Numbered from the stretch's first letter, positions 38,042-51,394 are shown. The stretch: 64,000 nt of DNA from Kytococcus schroeteri (GCF_002847825.1 NZ_PKIZ01000002.1:125047-189046), one strand, 5' to 3'. Numbers and translations: made by a program. The notes: generated from the sequence alone by a model not told the origin.

Positions 38042-38974
38042 GTGACGACCACCCCGAACCACACGACCCGCACCGCCGCCGACAGCCGCACCGACCACTA
38101 CCCCACCCGCCTGGCCGACCGCCCCGCCGTGCTGGAGCGCCGCGACCCGGTCGTCGCCGGCGGACCCCAGGACGGCCCCTTCGAGGGGGACGAGCTGGAG
38201 CAGGTCGAGCAGCGGGGCTACACCCAGGTGCCGGACCTGTTCACGCCTGCGGAGATCGAGCGGATGCGCACCGAGCTGGACGAGCTCTCCCGCAACCCGG
38301 AGGTGCTGGCCGACGAGCGCACCATTACCGAGGCGGCCTCGGGGAAGCTGCGCTCGGTCTTCGAGGTGCACCGCACCAACGAGCTGTTCCGCTCCGTGGC
38401 GCACGACCCGCGGCTGGTGCGCCGCGCACAGCAGGTGCTGGGCGGGCCGGTGACCATCCACCAGAGCCGGGTGAACTTCAAGCCCGGTTTCGGCGGGGCG
38501 CCGTTCTCCTGGCACTCGGACTTCGAGACCTGGCACGCGGAGGACGGCATGCCCTCGCCGCGCGCGATCAGCGTCTCCATCGCCCTGACGGACAACCACC
38601 CGTACAACGGGCCGCTGATGATCATGCCGGGTTCGCACCGTCGTTACGTCTCCTGCGTCGGGGAGACGCCGCGGGACAACTACAAGTCCTCGCTGGTGGC
38701 CCAGGGCGCCGGTACGCCGGACCCGGACGTGCTGACGCGCATGTACGACGAGTTCGGCATCGACGTGCTCACCGGCCGGGCCGGGAGCGCGACCTGGTTC
38801 GACTCGAACTGCATGCACGCGTCCAACGGCAACGTCACCCCGGCGCCGCGGTCGAACGTGTTCATCGTGTTCACGGCGGCGGACAACGCCTGCGGTGAGC
38901 CCTACGCCGCCCCGGCCCCGCGGCCGGAGTTCCTCGGAGCCCGCGAGCACCGTGAGGTGCTGCAGGCGGACTGA
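38042..38974 (+). CDS. ectD: ectoine 5-hydroxylase EctD
   Basis: A 310-residue Fe(II)/2-oxoglutarate dioxygenase converting ectoine to 5-hydroxyectoine. The iron triad is visible as HSDFETWH (His and Asp) with the distal histidine in SNCMHASNGN. IHQSRVNFKPGFGGAPFSWHSDFETWHAEDGMP is the diagnostic family region. GTG 38042 follows GAGGAGG and starts with a threonine-rich stretch. It is the last gene of the cluster. Confidence 0.96.
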   Translation: MTTTPNHTTRTAADSRTDHYPTRLADRPAVLERRDPVVAGGPQDGPFEGDELEQVEQRGYTQVPDLFTPAEIERMRTELDELSRNPEVLADERTITEAASGKLRSVFEVHRTNELFRSVAHDPRLVRRAQQVLGGPVTIHQSRVNFKPGFGGAPFSWHSDFETWHAEDGMPSPRAISVSIALTDNHPYNGPLMIMPGSHRRYVSCVGETPRDNYKSSLVAQGAGTPDPDVLTRMYDEFGIDVLTGRAGSATWFDSNCMHASNGNVTPAPRSNVFIVFTAADNACGEPYAAPAPRPEFLGAREHREVLQAD

Positions 38975-39083
38975 GCCGGCTGACCGGGCTGGTGGCCGGG
39001 TGAGGGCGCCGCGGCCCGGTGGGCGGGCTGGCCCGGCCACATGGCCCGGCATCGTGCTGGCCAGCCTAGCCAGCGCCCGCCCT

Positions 39084-39135
39084 CATGACGCGTGGGTGGG
39101 GTGACCGTGACAGATCGCCCCACCCACGCGTCGTG
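39084..39135. terminator. hairpin between ectD and the FMN reductase gene
   Basis: GACGCGTGGGTGGGG and its perfect complement CCCCACCCACGCGTC with a 16-base loop; the stem extends outward with one mismatch. It lies between convergent genes. Confidence 0.75.
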
Positions 39136-39155
39136 CGCGTCCGGCAGGCGCTCTG

Positions 39156-39737
39156 TCAGGCGCGGCGCGAGGCAGCCAGCGCCGTGAGCTCCTCCAGCTC
39201 GCCGAGGGTGGTGCGCAGCGTGGTCACCAGCTCCTCCGGGGCGGTGAAGGTGCCGTCCGGCGAGAAGGCCGTGAACACGTTGACGCCGGCCTGGTTGCGG
39301 GCCTGCAGCATCGAGGCGTTGGCCACCACCGCGCGCCAGTGCTCCACCGCGCGCACGCCGTTGGCGGCGCCGTAGCCGACGAAACCGATGGCCTTGTGGC
39401 GCCACTCCACGAACAGCACGTCGAAGGCGTTCTTGAACGCTGCCGGGATGGAGTGGTTGTACTCGGCGGTCACGAACAGGTAGCCGTCGAAGGGGGCGAT
39501 GGTACGGGCCCAGGCCGCGGTGGCGGGGTTCTCGTACTGGCCGTTGGCCGCACCGGGGACGGTGGGCTCGGAGAGCAGCGGGAGGTCGAACCCGGCCAGG
39601 TCGACGAGCTCGTACTCCACGCCCTCGGCGGCCTCGCCGGCCTGCACGCGGGCGGTGGCCTGCTCGGCGACCCAGCGACCGACGGCCTCGCCCTTGCGGC
39701 CGGGGCGGGTGGATCCGATGACGACGGCGATGCGCAT
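39156..39737 (-). CDS. NAD(P)H-dependent FMN reductase
   Basis: A 193-residue flavodoxin-fold oxidoreductase. It has the FMN phosphate loop GSTRPGRKGEAVGRW, a PFDGYLFVTAEYNHSIPAAFKNAFD segment and IGFVGYGAANGVRAVEHWR, all characteristic of the FMN_red/SsuE-ArsH group. The electron acceptor is unknown. The upstream gap of 421 bases to icd contains the palindrome array described separately. Confidence 0.85.
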   Translation of the reverse strand: MRIAVVIGSTRPGRKGEAVGRWVAEQATARVQAGEAAEGVEYELVDLAGFDLPLLSEPTVPGAANGQYENPATAAWARTIAPFDGYLFVTAEYNHSIPAAFKNAFDVLFVEWRHKAIGFVGYGAANGVRAVEHWRAVVANASMLQARNQAGVNVFTAFSPDGTFTAPEELVTTLRTTLGELEELTALAASRRA

Positions 39738-42381
<2,644 letters not shown>

Positions 42382-42396
42382 GCACCCGCCGCTGCA

Positions 42397-42431
42397 GGAC
42401 GGGCCGCACCCCACCCGGGTGCGGCCCGTCC
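42397..42431. terminator. hairpin downstream of icd
   Basis: Perfect 15-bp stem GGACGGGCCGCACCC / GGGTGCGGCCCGTCC with a short loop; it lies immediately beyond the truncated YjbR gene's stop and serves both convergent genes. Confidence 0.85.
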
Positions 42432-42445
42432 GCGTGCGCGGGGCG

Positions 42446-42700
42446 TCAGGCCTGCTTGTCCGCGGCCAGGGCGGCGCGCTCCGCGGGGTCGACCTTGACC
42501 ATGACGGCGTGGGGTGCCGGGTCCCCGACGCCGCCGCCGGGCGCGCGGTGGTGGCCGCCGTAGACGCAGAAGCCGGTGCGGGTGCTGAACCACGGCCGGC
42601 CGTGGGCGATCTTCTCGGTGGCCTCGGGAAGGGCCAGGCACAGGGAACGCACGCGCTCCAGCAAGGGGTCGTCCTCGTCGAACACCACCGGGTGGCTCAC
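42446..42700 (-). CDS. MmcQ/YjbR-like protein, apparently truncated
   Basis: An 84-residue protein matching the N-terminal two thirds of the MmcQ/YjbR family (DNA-binding-fold, usually about 115-120 residues): LCLALPEATEKIAHGRPWFSTRTGFCVYGG, then HAVMVKVDPAERAALAADKQA and a stop. The family normally continues for about 30 residues with a FFVPPYVG-type motif; here the icd terminator begins instead. Start GTG 42700. Probably C-terminally truncated; whether still functional is unclear. Confidence 0.55.
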   Translation of the reverse strand: MSHPVVFDEDDPLLERVRSLCLALPEATEKIAHGRPWFSTRTGFCVYGGHHRAPGGGVGDPAPHAVMVKVDPAERAALAADKQA

Positions 42701-42747
42701 GGCATCGATGCTGTCACGGCCCGCCCCGCGCGGGAAGAGGCGCGGGG

Positions 42748-42830
42748 GCACGGAAAAGGTGCTGCCCACACAGGACGAATCCCGTGCGGGCAGCACCTTT
42801 TCCGTGCGGGCGGCACCTCTCGCGTGCGGC
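42748..42830. repeat. 20-bp inverted repeat plus adjacent direct repeat
   Basis: Left arm GCACGGAAAAGGTGCTGCCC (42748-42767) is perfectly complemented at 42788-42807, with a 20-base loop. The right arm region GTGCGGGCAGCACCTTTTCC is repeated imperfectly just after (GTGCGGGCGGCACCTCTCG, about 42804-42823). The stem has an A4/T4 block that could serve as a terminator for the leftward thiC operon, which ends just to the right. Confidence 0.7.
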
Positions 42831-42867
42831 GTCCGCGCTCCGGGTCAGACCGCCGCGCCCGCCTGCC

Positions 42868-45224
<2,357 letters not shown>

Positions 45225-45291
45225 TCACCGTGCGCACACGTCCCGCTAGGCTGTCCCAGCCCCCCACCCCAGCCCAGCCCGGAGGTTCCGC

Positions 45292-46386
45292 ATGGCCGGC
45301 GGACTCGCTGCCCTGCTCGACGACATCGCCGCCATGGCGCGCCTGGCCGCGGCCAGCGTGGACGACGTGGCTGCCGGGGCGGCCAAGGCCAGCACCAAGG
45401 CGGCCGGCGTGGTGGTGGACGACGCCGCGGTGACCCCGCAGTACCTGGAGGGCGCCGAGCCCAACCGCGAGCTGCCGATGATCAAGCGCATCGCGACCGG
45501 GTCGCTGCGGAACAAGGCGATCATCGTGCCGGTGCTGCTGCTCCTCAGCCAGTTCGCCCCCTGGATCCTGACGCCCCTGCTGATGCTCGGCGGCACCTAC
45601 CTGTGCTTCGAGGGCGCGGAGAAGGTCTGGGAGAAGATCTCCGGCCACGGTGACGACGGCAAGGCCGCCGACGAGCGCTCGGAGCAGGACGAGGAGCAGG
45701 TGGTCAAGAGCGCCATCACCACCGACTTCGTGCTCTCCTGCGAGATCCTGGTCATCTCCCTCAACGAGGTGACCGACCAGTCCCTGCTGAGCCGCGGACT
45801 GATCCTGGTCGTGGTGGCGCTGCTCATGACCGTCGGGGTCTACGGCGCGGTCGCCCTCATCGTGAAGATGGACGACGTGGGCCTGCACCTGGCCCAGAAG
45901 AACGACGAGGGCTCGGCGGGCCACAGGCTGGGCCGCGGCATGGTCAAGGCCATGCCCACCGTGCTGGACATCATCGGCTTCGTCGGGATGCTGGCCATGC
46001 TCTGGGTGGGTGGCCACATCATCATGGTCGGCATCGACGAGTACGGCCTGAGCGCCCCCTACGACCTCGCCCACCACCTCGCCGACATGGTCGCGGGCAC
46101 CCCGGTGATCGGTGGACTGCTGGCCTGGCTCGCCGACACCCTGGTGGCGATGGCACTGGGCCTCGTCTGGGGCGCGATCATCGTGGCGGTGCTGCACGTG
46201 CTGCCCTTCGGCCCGTTCGCCCACGAGGTGGAGCACGGCAAGCACGGCAGCGGCTACCGCCGCGACGAGAAGGACAAGGAGGCCGGGCGCGAGCCGGCCC
46301 ACGCAGCGGCCGGCGCCGGCACCGGCGCGCAGCTCACGGACGACGAGGCCTCGGCCGACGGTGCCACCCGGGCCCCGCAGGACTGA
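45292..46386 (+). CDS. DUF808 family membrane protein (YedI-like)
   Basis: A 364-residue membrane protein with the DUF808 opening MAGGLAALLDDIAAMARLAAASVDDVAAGA, the ELPMIKRIATGSLRNKAIIVP segment, and five or six hydrophobic stretches, including WILTPLLMLGGTYLCFEGAEKVW. Its C-terminal 50 residues are hydrophilic. Function is unknown; the family is widespread in bacteria. ATG 45292 follows CCGGAGG. Confidence 0.88.
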   Translation: MAGGLAALLDDIAAMARLAAASVDDVAAGAAKASTKAAGVVVDDAAVTPQYLEGAEPNRELPMIKRIATGSLRNKAIIVPVLLLLSQFAPWILTPLLMLGGTYLCFEGAEKVWEKISGHGDDGKAADERSEQDEEQVVKSAITTDFVLSCEILVISLNEVTDQSLLSRGLILVVVALLMTVGVYGAVALIVKMDDVGLHLAQKNDEGSAGHRLGRGMVKAMPTVLDIIGFVGMLAMLWVGGHIIMVGIDEYGLSAPYDLAHHLADMVAGTPVIGGLLAWLADTLVAMALGLVWGAIIVAVLHVLPFGPFAHEVEHGKHGSGYRRDEKDKEAGREPAHAAAGAGTGAQLTDDEASADGATRAPQD

Positions 46387-46391
46387 CAGCA

Positions 46392-47048
46392 GTGCATCCT
46401 CCCGTCGTGCCGCGGCGCCCGTCCCCTCTGGGCGGGCGCCGTCCGCATCGTGACGAGCTGGCCCAGTTCGCCGACGAGACGGTCGACGACGTGCTGCACG
46501 ATGCGGTGCGACTCCTCATCGTGGGCGTGAACCCCGGGCTCTGGACGGCGGCGGTCAACGCCCCCTTCGCCCGCCCGGGCAACCGCTTCTGGCCCTCGCT
46601 CCACCGGGCGGGCCTGACCGACCACCAGCTGGACGTGACCCACGGACTGTCCGATGCGGACGCGGCCCACCTGCGCGAGCGCGGCATCGGCATCACCAAC
46701 CTGGTGGCACGGGCCTCGGTGCGCGCCGACGAGCTCGGCACCGAGGAACTGCGCCAGGGGCACCACCGCCTGGAGGGCCTGGTGCAGGGACTGCACGCCG
46801 GCACGGGGCGGCTCCCCGTGGTGGCGGTCGCGGGGATCACGGCCTTCCGGACGGCCTGGGGCGACCGCGACGCCCAGCTCGGCCGCCAAGAGGGGCGGGT
46901 CGCCGGCGCCCCCTTGTGGGTGGTGCCGCAGCCCTCGGGGCTCAACGCGCACGAGAACATCGACACCCTGGCCGACAAGTGGCGCCAGGTGGCCGCCGAG
47001 GTCGACTGGCCGGCGGGCCTCAGCCGTCGACGACCTTCAGGCCGATGA
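46392..47048 (+). CDS. mug: mismatch-specific DNA glycosylase (Mug/TDG type)
   Basis: A 218-residue uracil-DNA-glycosylase-fold protein. The catalytic-loop motif GVNPGLWTAAVNAPFARPGNRFWPSLHRAGL and the second motif PQPSGLNAHEN (equivalent to the Mug NPSGLN loop) are intact, so it should remove uracil or thymine opposite guanine. GTG 46392 follows the DUF808 stop by 5 bases. Its 3' end overlaps the convergent SMR gene by 29 bases. Confidence 0.88.
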   Translation: MHPPVVPRRPSPLGGRRPHRDELAQFADETVDDVLHDAVRLLIVGVNPGLWTAAVNAPFARPGNRFWPSLHRAGLTDHQLDVTHGLSDADAAHLRERGIGITNLVARASVRADELGTEELRQGHHRLEGLVQGLHAGTGRLPVVAVAGITAFRTAWGDRDAQLGRQEGRVAGAPLWVVPQPSGLNAHENIDTLADKWRQVAAEVDWPAGLSRRRPSGR

Positions 47049-47336
47049 CGCAGCCGATCAGGCCCAGCAGGAGCAGCAGCTTGGCGATGCTGAACGACTC
47101 CTCACCGGTGGCGACGGCGTAGGCCACGGTGGTCGAGGCACCCACGGCCACCCACACGGCGTAGGCGGTGCCGGTGGGCAGGTCCTTCATCGCCCACCAC
47201 AGTCCCCCAACGAGACGGCGCTGCCGAGCACGAAGGCCGTGATGGCCCCGGCGCTCTGCGGTCCCTCGATCTTCCCCAGGGCGGTGGCCCAGACGGCCTC
47301 GAACAGCCCAGAGAGCACCCACACGATCCACGACAT
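47020..47336 (-). pseudogene. guanidine-exporter-like SMR gene with a 1-base frameshift
   Basis: Reading from ATG 47336, the sequence gives a normal SMR start (MSWIVWVLSGLFEAVWATAL, with the key Glu13) and continues through SAVSLG. A run of only five G/C (47204-47208) then shifts frame. In the next frame the protein resumes with WWAMKDLPTGTAYAVWVAVGAS to the end KVVDG. Restoring one base gives 105 residues, exactly the length of the intact paralogue at 51395. A guanidine-III riboswitch precedes it. Either a real inactivation or a homopolymer sequencing error. Confidence 0.8.
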
Positions 47337-47348
47337 GACGATTCTCCT

Positions 47349-47393
47349 CGTGGACGTCTTGTCGCGTGTCCGGGTACGACCACCCTCGTCCGG
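47349..47393 (-). promoter_or_regulatory. guanidine-III riboswitch upstream of the frameshifted SMR gene
   Basis: Minus-strand sequence CCGGACGAGGGTGG, CGTACCCGG, then ACAAGACG and a closing complement: the same order and spacing as the ykkC-III/guanidine-III consensus known upstream of actinobacterial SMR genes. Lies 12 bases from ATG 47336 with a GAGGAGA ribosome-binding site just after, and 13 bases beyond the SDR stop. Confidence 0.88.
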
Positions 47394-47406
47394 GAGCCGG
47401 TCGGGC

Positions 47407-48177
47407 TCACGGGGAGGTGTAGCCGCCGTCGACCAGGTGGTAGCTGCCGGTGATGAAGGACGCGTCGTCCGAGAGCAGGAAGGTCACCAGGTGCGCGACC
47501 TCCTCGGCCTTGCCCAGCCGCCCGATGGGGTGGAGCGCCACCAGGCCCTCGCGGGCGCTGTCGTCCAGGCCCTGGAGCAGCGGGGTGTCGATGTAGGCCG
47601 GACCCACCGCGTTGATGCGCACACCACGCGACCCGTAGTCCACGCCGGCCTGCTTGGTGAGCCCCACCACGCCGTGCTTGGACGCGGTGTAAGCCGAGTT
47701 GCCCACCCCCGTGGCCACGGTGCCGTGGATGGAGGCCATGTTGACGATGGAACCGCCGCCAGCTGCCTCGATGGCGGGCAGCTCGTAGCGCATGCCGTAG
47801 AGCACGCCATTGAGGTTGACGTTGATGACCTTCAACCAGTCCTCCGGGGCGAGCTCGCCGGCCGGGTCCGTGGTGCCCCCGATGCCGGCGTTGTTCACCG
47901 CGTGGTGCAGCCCGCCGAAGGTCTCCACGGCGAAGTCCACCGCTGCCTTGTTGGCGTCGGGGTCGGAGGCGTCCTGCTCGAACGGCGCGGCCTCACCGCC
48001 GGTGGAGGTGATGCTGTCGGCCACCCGCCTGGCCGCAGCGAGGTCGATGTCGGCCACCACGACCTTGCAGCCCTGCCGGGCGAGGTCGATGCAGCACGCC
48101 TCCCCGATGCCGGAACCACCCCCGGTGACCAGCGCCACCCTGCCCTCGAAACCTGCGTACACCGTGTGCTCTGCCAT
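47407..48177 (-). CDS. short-chain dehydrogenase/reductase
   Basis: A 256-residue classical SDR. NAD(P) loop TGGGSGIGEACC, VADID after strand 2, NNAGIGG, the catalytic serine in MASIHG, and YTASK with Tyr and Lys. An acidic residue after strand 2 suggests NAD(H) preference. The C-terminus is HLVDGGYTSP. The gene is divergent from a luciferase-like monooxygenase remnant, which may once have been its partner. Confidence 0.9.
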   Translation of the reverse strand: MAEHTVYAGFEGRVALVTGGGSGIGEACCIDLARQGCKVVVADIDLAAARRVADSITSTGGEAAPFEQDASDPDANKAAVDFAVETFGGLHHAVNNAGIGGTTDPAGELAPEDWLKVINVNLNGVLYGMRYELPAIEAAGGGSIVNMASIHGTVATGVGNSAYTASKHGVVGLTKQAGVDYGSRGVRINAVGPAYIDTPLLQGLDDSAREGLVALHPIGRLGKAEEVAHLVTFLLSDDASFITGSYHLVDGGYTSP

Positions 48178-48330
48178 GGCCGTCCTCCTGGTTGCGGTGG
48201 TGCGGGGTGCACCACCCTCGCCACCCGGTCTATCGCCTCACCGCACCGCGCACAAGGGTCGGGAGCAGTCAGGCCACTCCCCCTGTTACCTGACGCATCA
48301 CATTTTCTCCACCTGTCCATCAGGAGGGTC

Positions 48331-48558
48331 ATGCAGTTCGGTATCTTCACCATCGGAGACGTCACCACCGACCCCACCACCGGCCGCACCCCCACCGAGA
48401 GCGAGCGCATCCGCAACACGGTGGAGATCGCCCTCAAGGCCGAGGAGATCGGCCTGGACGTCTTCGCCACCTTTCTCACGGTCGCCCACGCCGAGTCCCG
48501 CGGGCACGCGCCGGCCCACGCCCACGCCGGATCCCCCGAGACAGAGAGGTCAGGATGA
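48331..48558 (+). pseudogene. N-terminal fragment of a luciferase-like monooxygenase
   Basis: A 75-residue frame with an excellent AGGAGGG ribosome-binding site before ATG 48331. Residues 1-47 (MQFGIFTIGDVTTDPTTGRT to EEIGLDVFAT) match the start of LLM-class flavin-dependent oxidoreductases of about 350 residues. From codon 48 the sequence departs into an Ala/His/Gly-rich tail, where family members continue GEHHN. The rest of the gene is missing, so a deletion junction lies near 48472. Its stop overlaps the next gene's ATG. Confidence 0.75.
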
Positions 48559-49226
48559 GGCCCACCACGTCGCCCCGCACGTCACCCGGGCACCCCTCGC
48601 AACAGGCCACCGCGTCGCGCGGGGCCCGGCGGTCCGCCGACGACCTCTTCGCGGAGTTCCGTGGCCGGGGCCAGATCGTGGCCGAGACCGTCCGCCCCGG
48701 GGCCCTCGGGGCCACGATGATCCTGGGAGGTCTGGCCCTGGCCGCCGGACTGCTGACCGTGCTGCTCGGGGTCCTGGCCGCGGCCCGGGGTGACGCGTCA
48801 CTGGGCATGGCCGTCGTCGGGATCCTGCTGGTGACCCTGGGTCTGGGGGCCGCGGCCCTGTGGTCGTGGCGTCGGAGCGCGACGGCACGGGGCCGGACGT
48901 GGGTGATCGGCACCGAGGGCATCACCATCGACGGGGTGGGCCCGGTGCCGTGGGGCGACCTAGAGCCTCCCACCGAGCGCATGGAGGACGCCCCGTGGGA
49001 CGAGGGCAGGCAGTTGGCCCTGGTCATGCCCTTCACACCGGCCGGTCAGATGCGCGCCGACCAGCTCGATCCCTCCCTGCGCGGTGTCCTCAACGACGCT
49101 GCCCGCCCCCGGGCCTTCGGCACCCCACGGGTGCACTCGGTGCGCATCGTGCGCATGAAGGGCACCGGTCGGCACGAGTTCGCACGCTTCCTCGAGCGCG
49201 CCCACCGGGCGGTGTTGGGACGGTGA
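48555..49226 (+). CDS. two-helix membrane protein of unknown function
   Basis: A 223-residue protein: a hydrophilic N-terminus of about 45 residues, two membrane helices (about 50-76 and 83-105), then a soluble domain with beta strands (WVIGTEGITIDGVGPVPWGDL) that resembles bacterial PH-like domains. No enzyme motif is seen. Its ATG overlaps the stop of the monooxygenase fragment by 4 bases, and its stop overlaps the next GTG, so the pair form an operon. The start could be later than 48555. Confidence 0.55.
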   Translation: MRPTTSPRTSPGHPSQQATASRGARRSADDLFAEFRGRGQIVAETVRPGALGATMILGGLALAAGLLTVLLGVLAAARGDASLGMAVVGILLVTLGLGAAALWSWRRSATARGRTWVIGTEGITIDGVGPVPWGDLEPPTERMEDAPWDEGRQLALVMPFTPAGQMRADQLDPSLRGVLNDAARPRAFGTPRVHSVRIVRMKGTGRHEFARFLERAHRAVLGR

Positions 49227-49537
49227 GCCACACCGACGGCCCGTACGACCCCGACGCCCCGGAGCGCGGCGACGCCCTCAAGCTGGCCCTGATCGGCCTG
49301 GTTTTCGCCGGGATCGCCATGGCGGTGGGGCCGGACACACCCGCCGGGCGGTGGCTCGTCATCAGCAGCAGCCTTCTCTTCGCCGCTGCCGGGGTGGCCA
49401 TGGTCGTGACCTCCTTCATGGAGGGCCAGCCGATGGGCCGCCGGCAGCCCCTTGCCCTGCCGGTGGGTCTGCTGACGGCGGGGTTCTTCGGCATCGGGGG
49501 CGTGCTCCTGCTCGTGCGGCAACTGCGTCGCCGCTGA
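49223..49537 (+). CDS. small membrane protein
   Basis: A 104-residue protein with three hydrophobic stretches (LKLALIGLVFAGIAMAV; WLVISSSLLFAAAGVAMVVTSF; LPVGLLTAGFFGIGGVLLLV) and charged termini. The GTG at 49223 overlaps the preceding stop. No family is recognised; it likely works with the preceding membrane protein. Confidence 0.55.
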   Translation: MSHTDGPYDPDAPERGDALKLALIGLVFAGIAMAVGPDTPAGRWLVISSSLLFAAAGVAMVVTSFMEGQPMGRRQPLALPVGLLTAGFFGIGGVLLLVRQLRRR

Positions 49538-49636
49538 CGCGCACACGCGCCACCCGTCACTGACGCACGCACACTCGACGCGCCGCTGACGCACCGGCGT
49601 TCGACGCCGCGCACCGGCGGCTGCGAGAACCCCTCG

Positions 49637-50011
49637 GTGACTGGGCGTGTGATGTGGGACGGACAGGCCGACCTGCGGTGGTCGATGGAGCAGCTCGCCG
49701 ACGAGGCCCTGACCACGGGCGCGCGCTTCGCCGACACGGTGCGGCGCGTGTTCGGCGACGACGGGGACGCCGAGCGACTGTGGGACATGGCCCAGGCGTG
49801 CGCCGGGCAGCAGCACGGCACCACGCTGGTGGTGCACCCCGCTGCCGCCACCGAGGGGGCGCGGCTGCTGCCGCAGGCCTTCCCCATCACGCCCACCGTG
49901 CTCACCGGGCGGGCGTTCAAGAACCTCACCAAGATCTACGGCGCCGTGCTCGTGGACCCGCAGGGGGCCTGCCACGCGGTGGGGATGATCCTCGACGTCG
50001 AGGCCACCTGA
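49637..50011 (+). CDS. fragment resembling a DAC-type nucleotide-binding sensor domain
   Basis: A 124-residue frame, GTG 49637 (ATG 49652 possible), no clear ribosome-binding site. The C-terminal half (HGTTLVVHPAAATEGARLL, then FKNLTKIYGAVLVDPQGACHAVGMILD) resembles the end of the DisA-like DAC/DACND sensor fold, where DGAVLLD and CHAIGVILDG are typical; the DGA is YGA here. The domain lacks the DGA/RHR catalytic pair needed for cyclic di-AMP synthesis. Full-length proteins are longer, so this could be a remnant. Confidence 0.45.
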   Translation: MTGRVMWDGQADLRWSMEQLADEALTTGARFADTVRRVFGDDGDAERLWDMAQACAGQQHGTTLVVHPAAATEGARLLPQAFPITPTVLTGRAFKNLTKIYGAVLVDPQGACHAVGMILDVEAT

Positions 50012-50088
50012 GCACCCGCCCGCACCGGGCGCCCGGGCGGGGCTAGGGTCGGAGTCACGGACACCGACACGAGGGGAAGGGGCACGAC

Positions 50089-50847
50089 ATGGAGGCACTG
50101 CTGGAGGGGCGCCGCGCGCTGGTCACCGGGGGCACGCTGGGCATCGGCCGCGGCATCGCACAGGTGCTGGCCGCCCACGGCGCGCGCGTGGTGGTGACGG
50201 GTCTTGACGAGCAGGAGTGCGAGGCCGCCCGCGCCGAGGGGATGGAGGCGCTCGTGCTCGACGTGCGCGACCCCGCGGCCTGCCGCGCCGTGGTGGAGCA
50301 GGCCACCGCCTCGCTCGGCGGGCTGGACACGCTGGTCTCCAACGCGGGGATCTACCCGCAGGCCCGCATCGAGACGGCCACCGCCGAGGACTTCGACACG
50401 ATCTTCGACGTCAACGTGCGCGGCACCGTGCAGGTGGTGCAGGCCGCCGTGCCCGCCCTGCGCGACTCCGGACGGGGGCGCGTGGTGCTCACCAGCTCCA
50501 TCACCGGCAACCTCACGGGCTTTCCGGGGTGGTCGCTCTACGGCGCCACCAAGGCCGCCCAGATGGGCTTCGTGCGGTCTGCCGCCATCGAGCTGGCGCG
50601 CGACGCCATCACGGTCAACGCGGTGCTGCCGGGCAACATCGTGACCCCCGGCCTGGAGGCGATGGGGCAGGAGTACATGGACCAGATGGCGCGCACCGTG
50701 CCGCTGGGCTTCCTCGGGGAGCCGCAGGACATCGGGGAGGCGGCAGCCTTCCTGGCCTCCGACGGCGCGCGGTACGTGACCGGTCAGGCGCTCGTGGTGG
50801 ACGGCGGGCAGGTGCTGCCGGAGACCCCCGAGGCCCTCGGGAACTGA
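50089..50847 (+). CDS. SDR family oxidoreductase (FabG-like)
   Basis: A 252-residue SDR. TGGTLGIGRGIA nucleotide loop, VSNAGIYP (with a Ser replacing the usual first Asn), SSITG catalytic serine, YGATK with Tyr and Lys, and PGNIVTPG. A well-placed GAGGGGAAGGGG site precedes ATG 50089. The substrate is unknown; the FabG likeness does not imply fatty acid synthesis. Confidence 0.88.
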   Translation: MEALLEGRRALVTGGTLGIGRGIAQVLAAHGARVVVTGLDEQECEAARAEGMEALVLDVRDPAACRAVVEQATASLGGLDTLVSNAGIYPQARIETATAEDFDTIFDVNVRGTVQVVQAAVPALRDSGRGRVVLTSSITGNLTGFPGWSLYGATKAAQMGFVRSAAIELARDAITVNAVLPGNIVTPGLEAMGQEYMDQMARTVPLGFLGEPQDIGEAAAFLASDGARYVTGQALVVDGGQVLPETPEALGN

Positions 50848-50850
50848 GCC

Positions 50851-51333
50851 TCAGCCGCTGACCGGGAGGGCCGCCGTCAGCGGGTGGCCCTCCCGGAGGT
50901 GCTCCTCCAGCACCACCGGGCGGCCGGCCAGCTGCCACGCCGAGTCCTCGGTGCGCCACTGCTCGAGCACTGAGACCAGCGCGTCCGGGTCCACCTCGCG
51001 CACCAGGTCCAGGGCGGCCGAGACCTCGTCGCCGGCGGAGTCCAGCCCGTCCTCCCCACCGGAGACGATGACGACGACCTGGGCGCCGAGGTCCCCCACC
51101 GGCGACGGCGCCGGCACGGGGTAGCGCTCCAGGACCGACCCACCGGAGAGCGCGTACCGGTCCTGCGGCTGCCCGGGCGAGGGCGTGAGCGCGCCGAACC
51201 ACTCCACCAGCCGTGCCTCCACACCCCGGGCCGCGGCGGCACGAGACGGCACCACCGTCAGCGTGACGCGGACGAGGTGCTCCGGGGTCCAGGGGCCGTC
51301 GAGACGGGTCACGGGCGAGGGGGCGGCATCCAT
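50851..51333 (-). CDS. hypothetical protein
   Basis: A 160-residue soluble protein with no recognised motif: an N-terminal WTPEHLVRVTLTVVPSR strand, a central VVVIVSGGEDGLDSAGDEVSAALDLV segment, and a C-terminal VVLEEHLREGHPLTAALPVSG. Codon usage is typical of the region. Start ATG 51333. Convergent with the SDR gene, the two stops only 3 bases apart. Confidence 0.5.
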   Translation of the reverse strand: MDAAPSPVTRLDGPWTPEHLVRVTLTVVPSRAAAARGVEARLVEWFGALTPSPGQPQDRYALSGGSVLERYPVPAPSPVGDLGAQVVVIVSGGEDGLDSAGDEVSAALDLVREVDPDALVSVLEQWRTEDSAWQLAGRPVVLEEHLREGHPLTAALPVSG

Positions 51334-51394
51334 GGCCCCAGTGTAGGAGCGCGGCGAGGCACCGGGCCTGCCGCGATCCTCCGAGAACGGGTGC

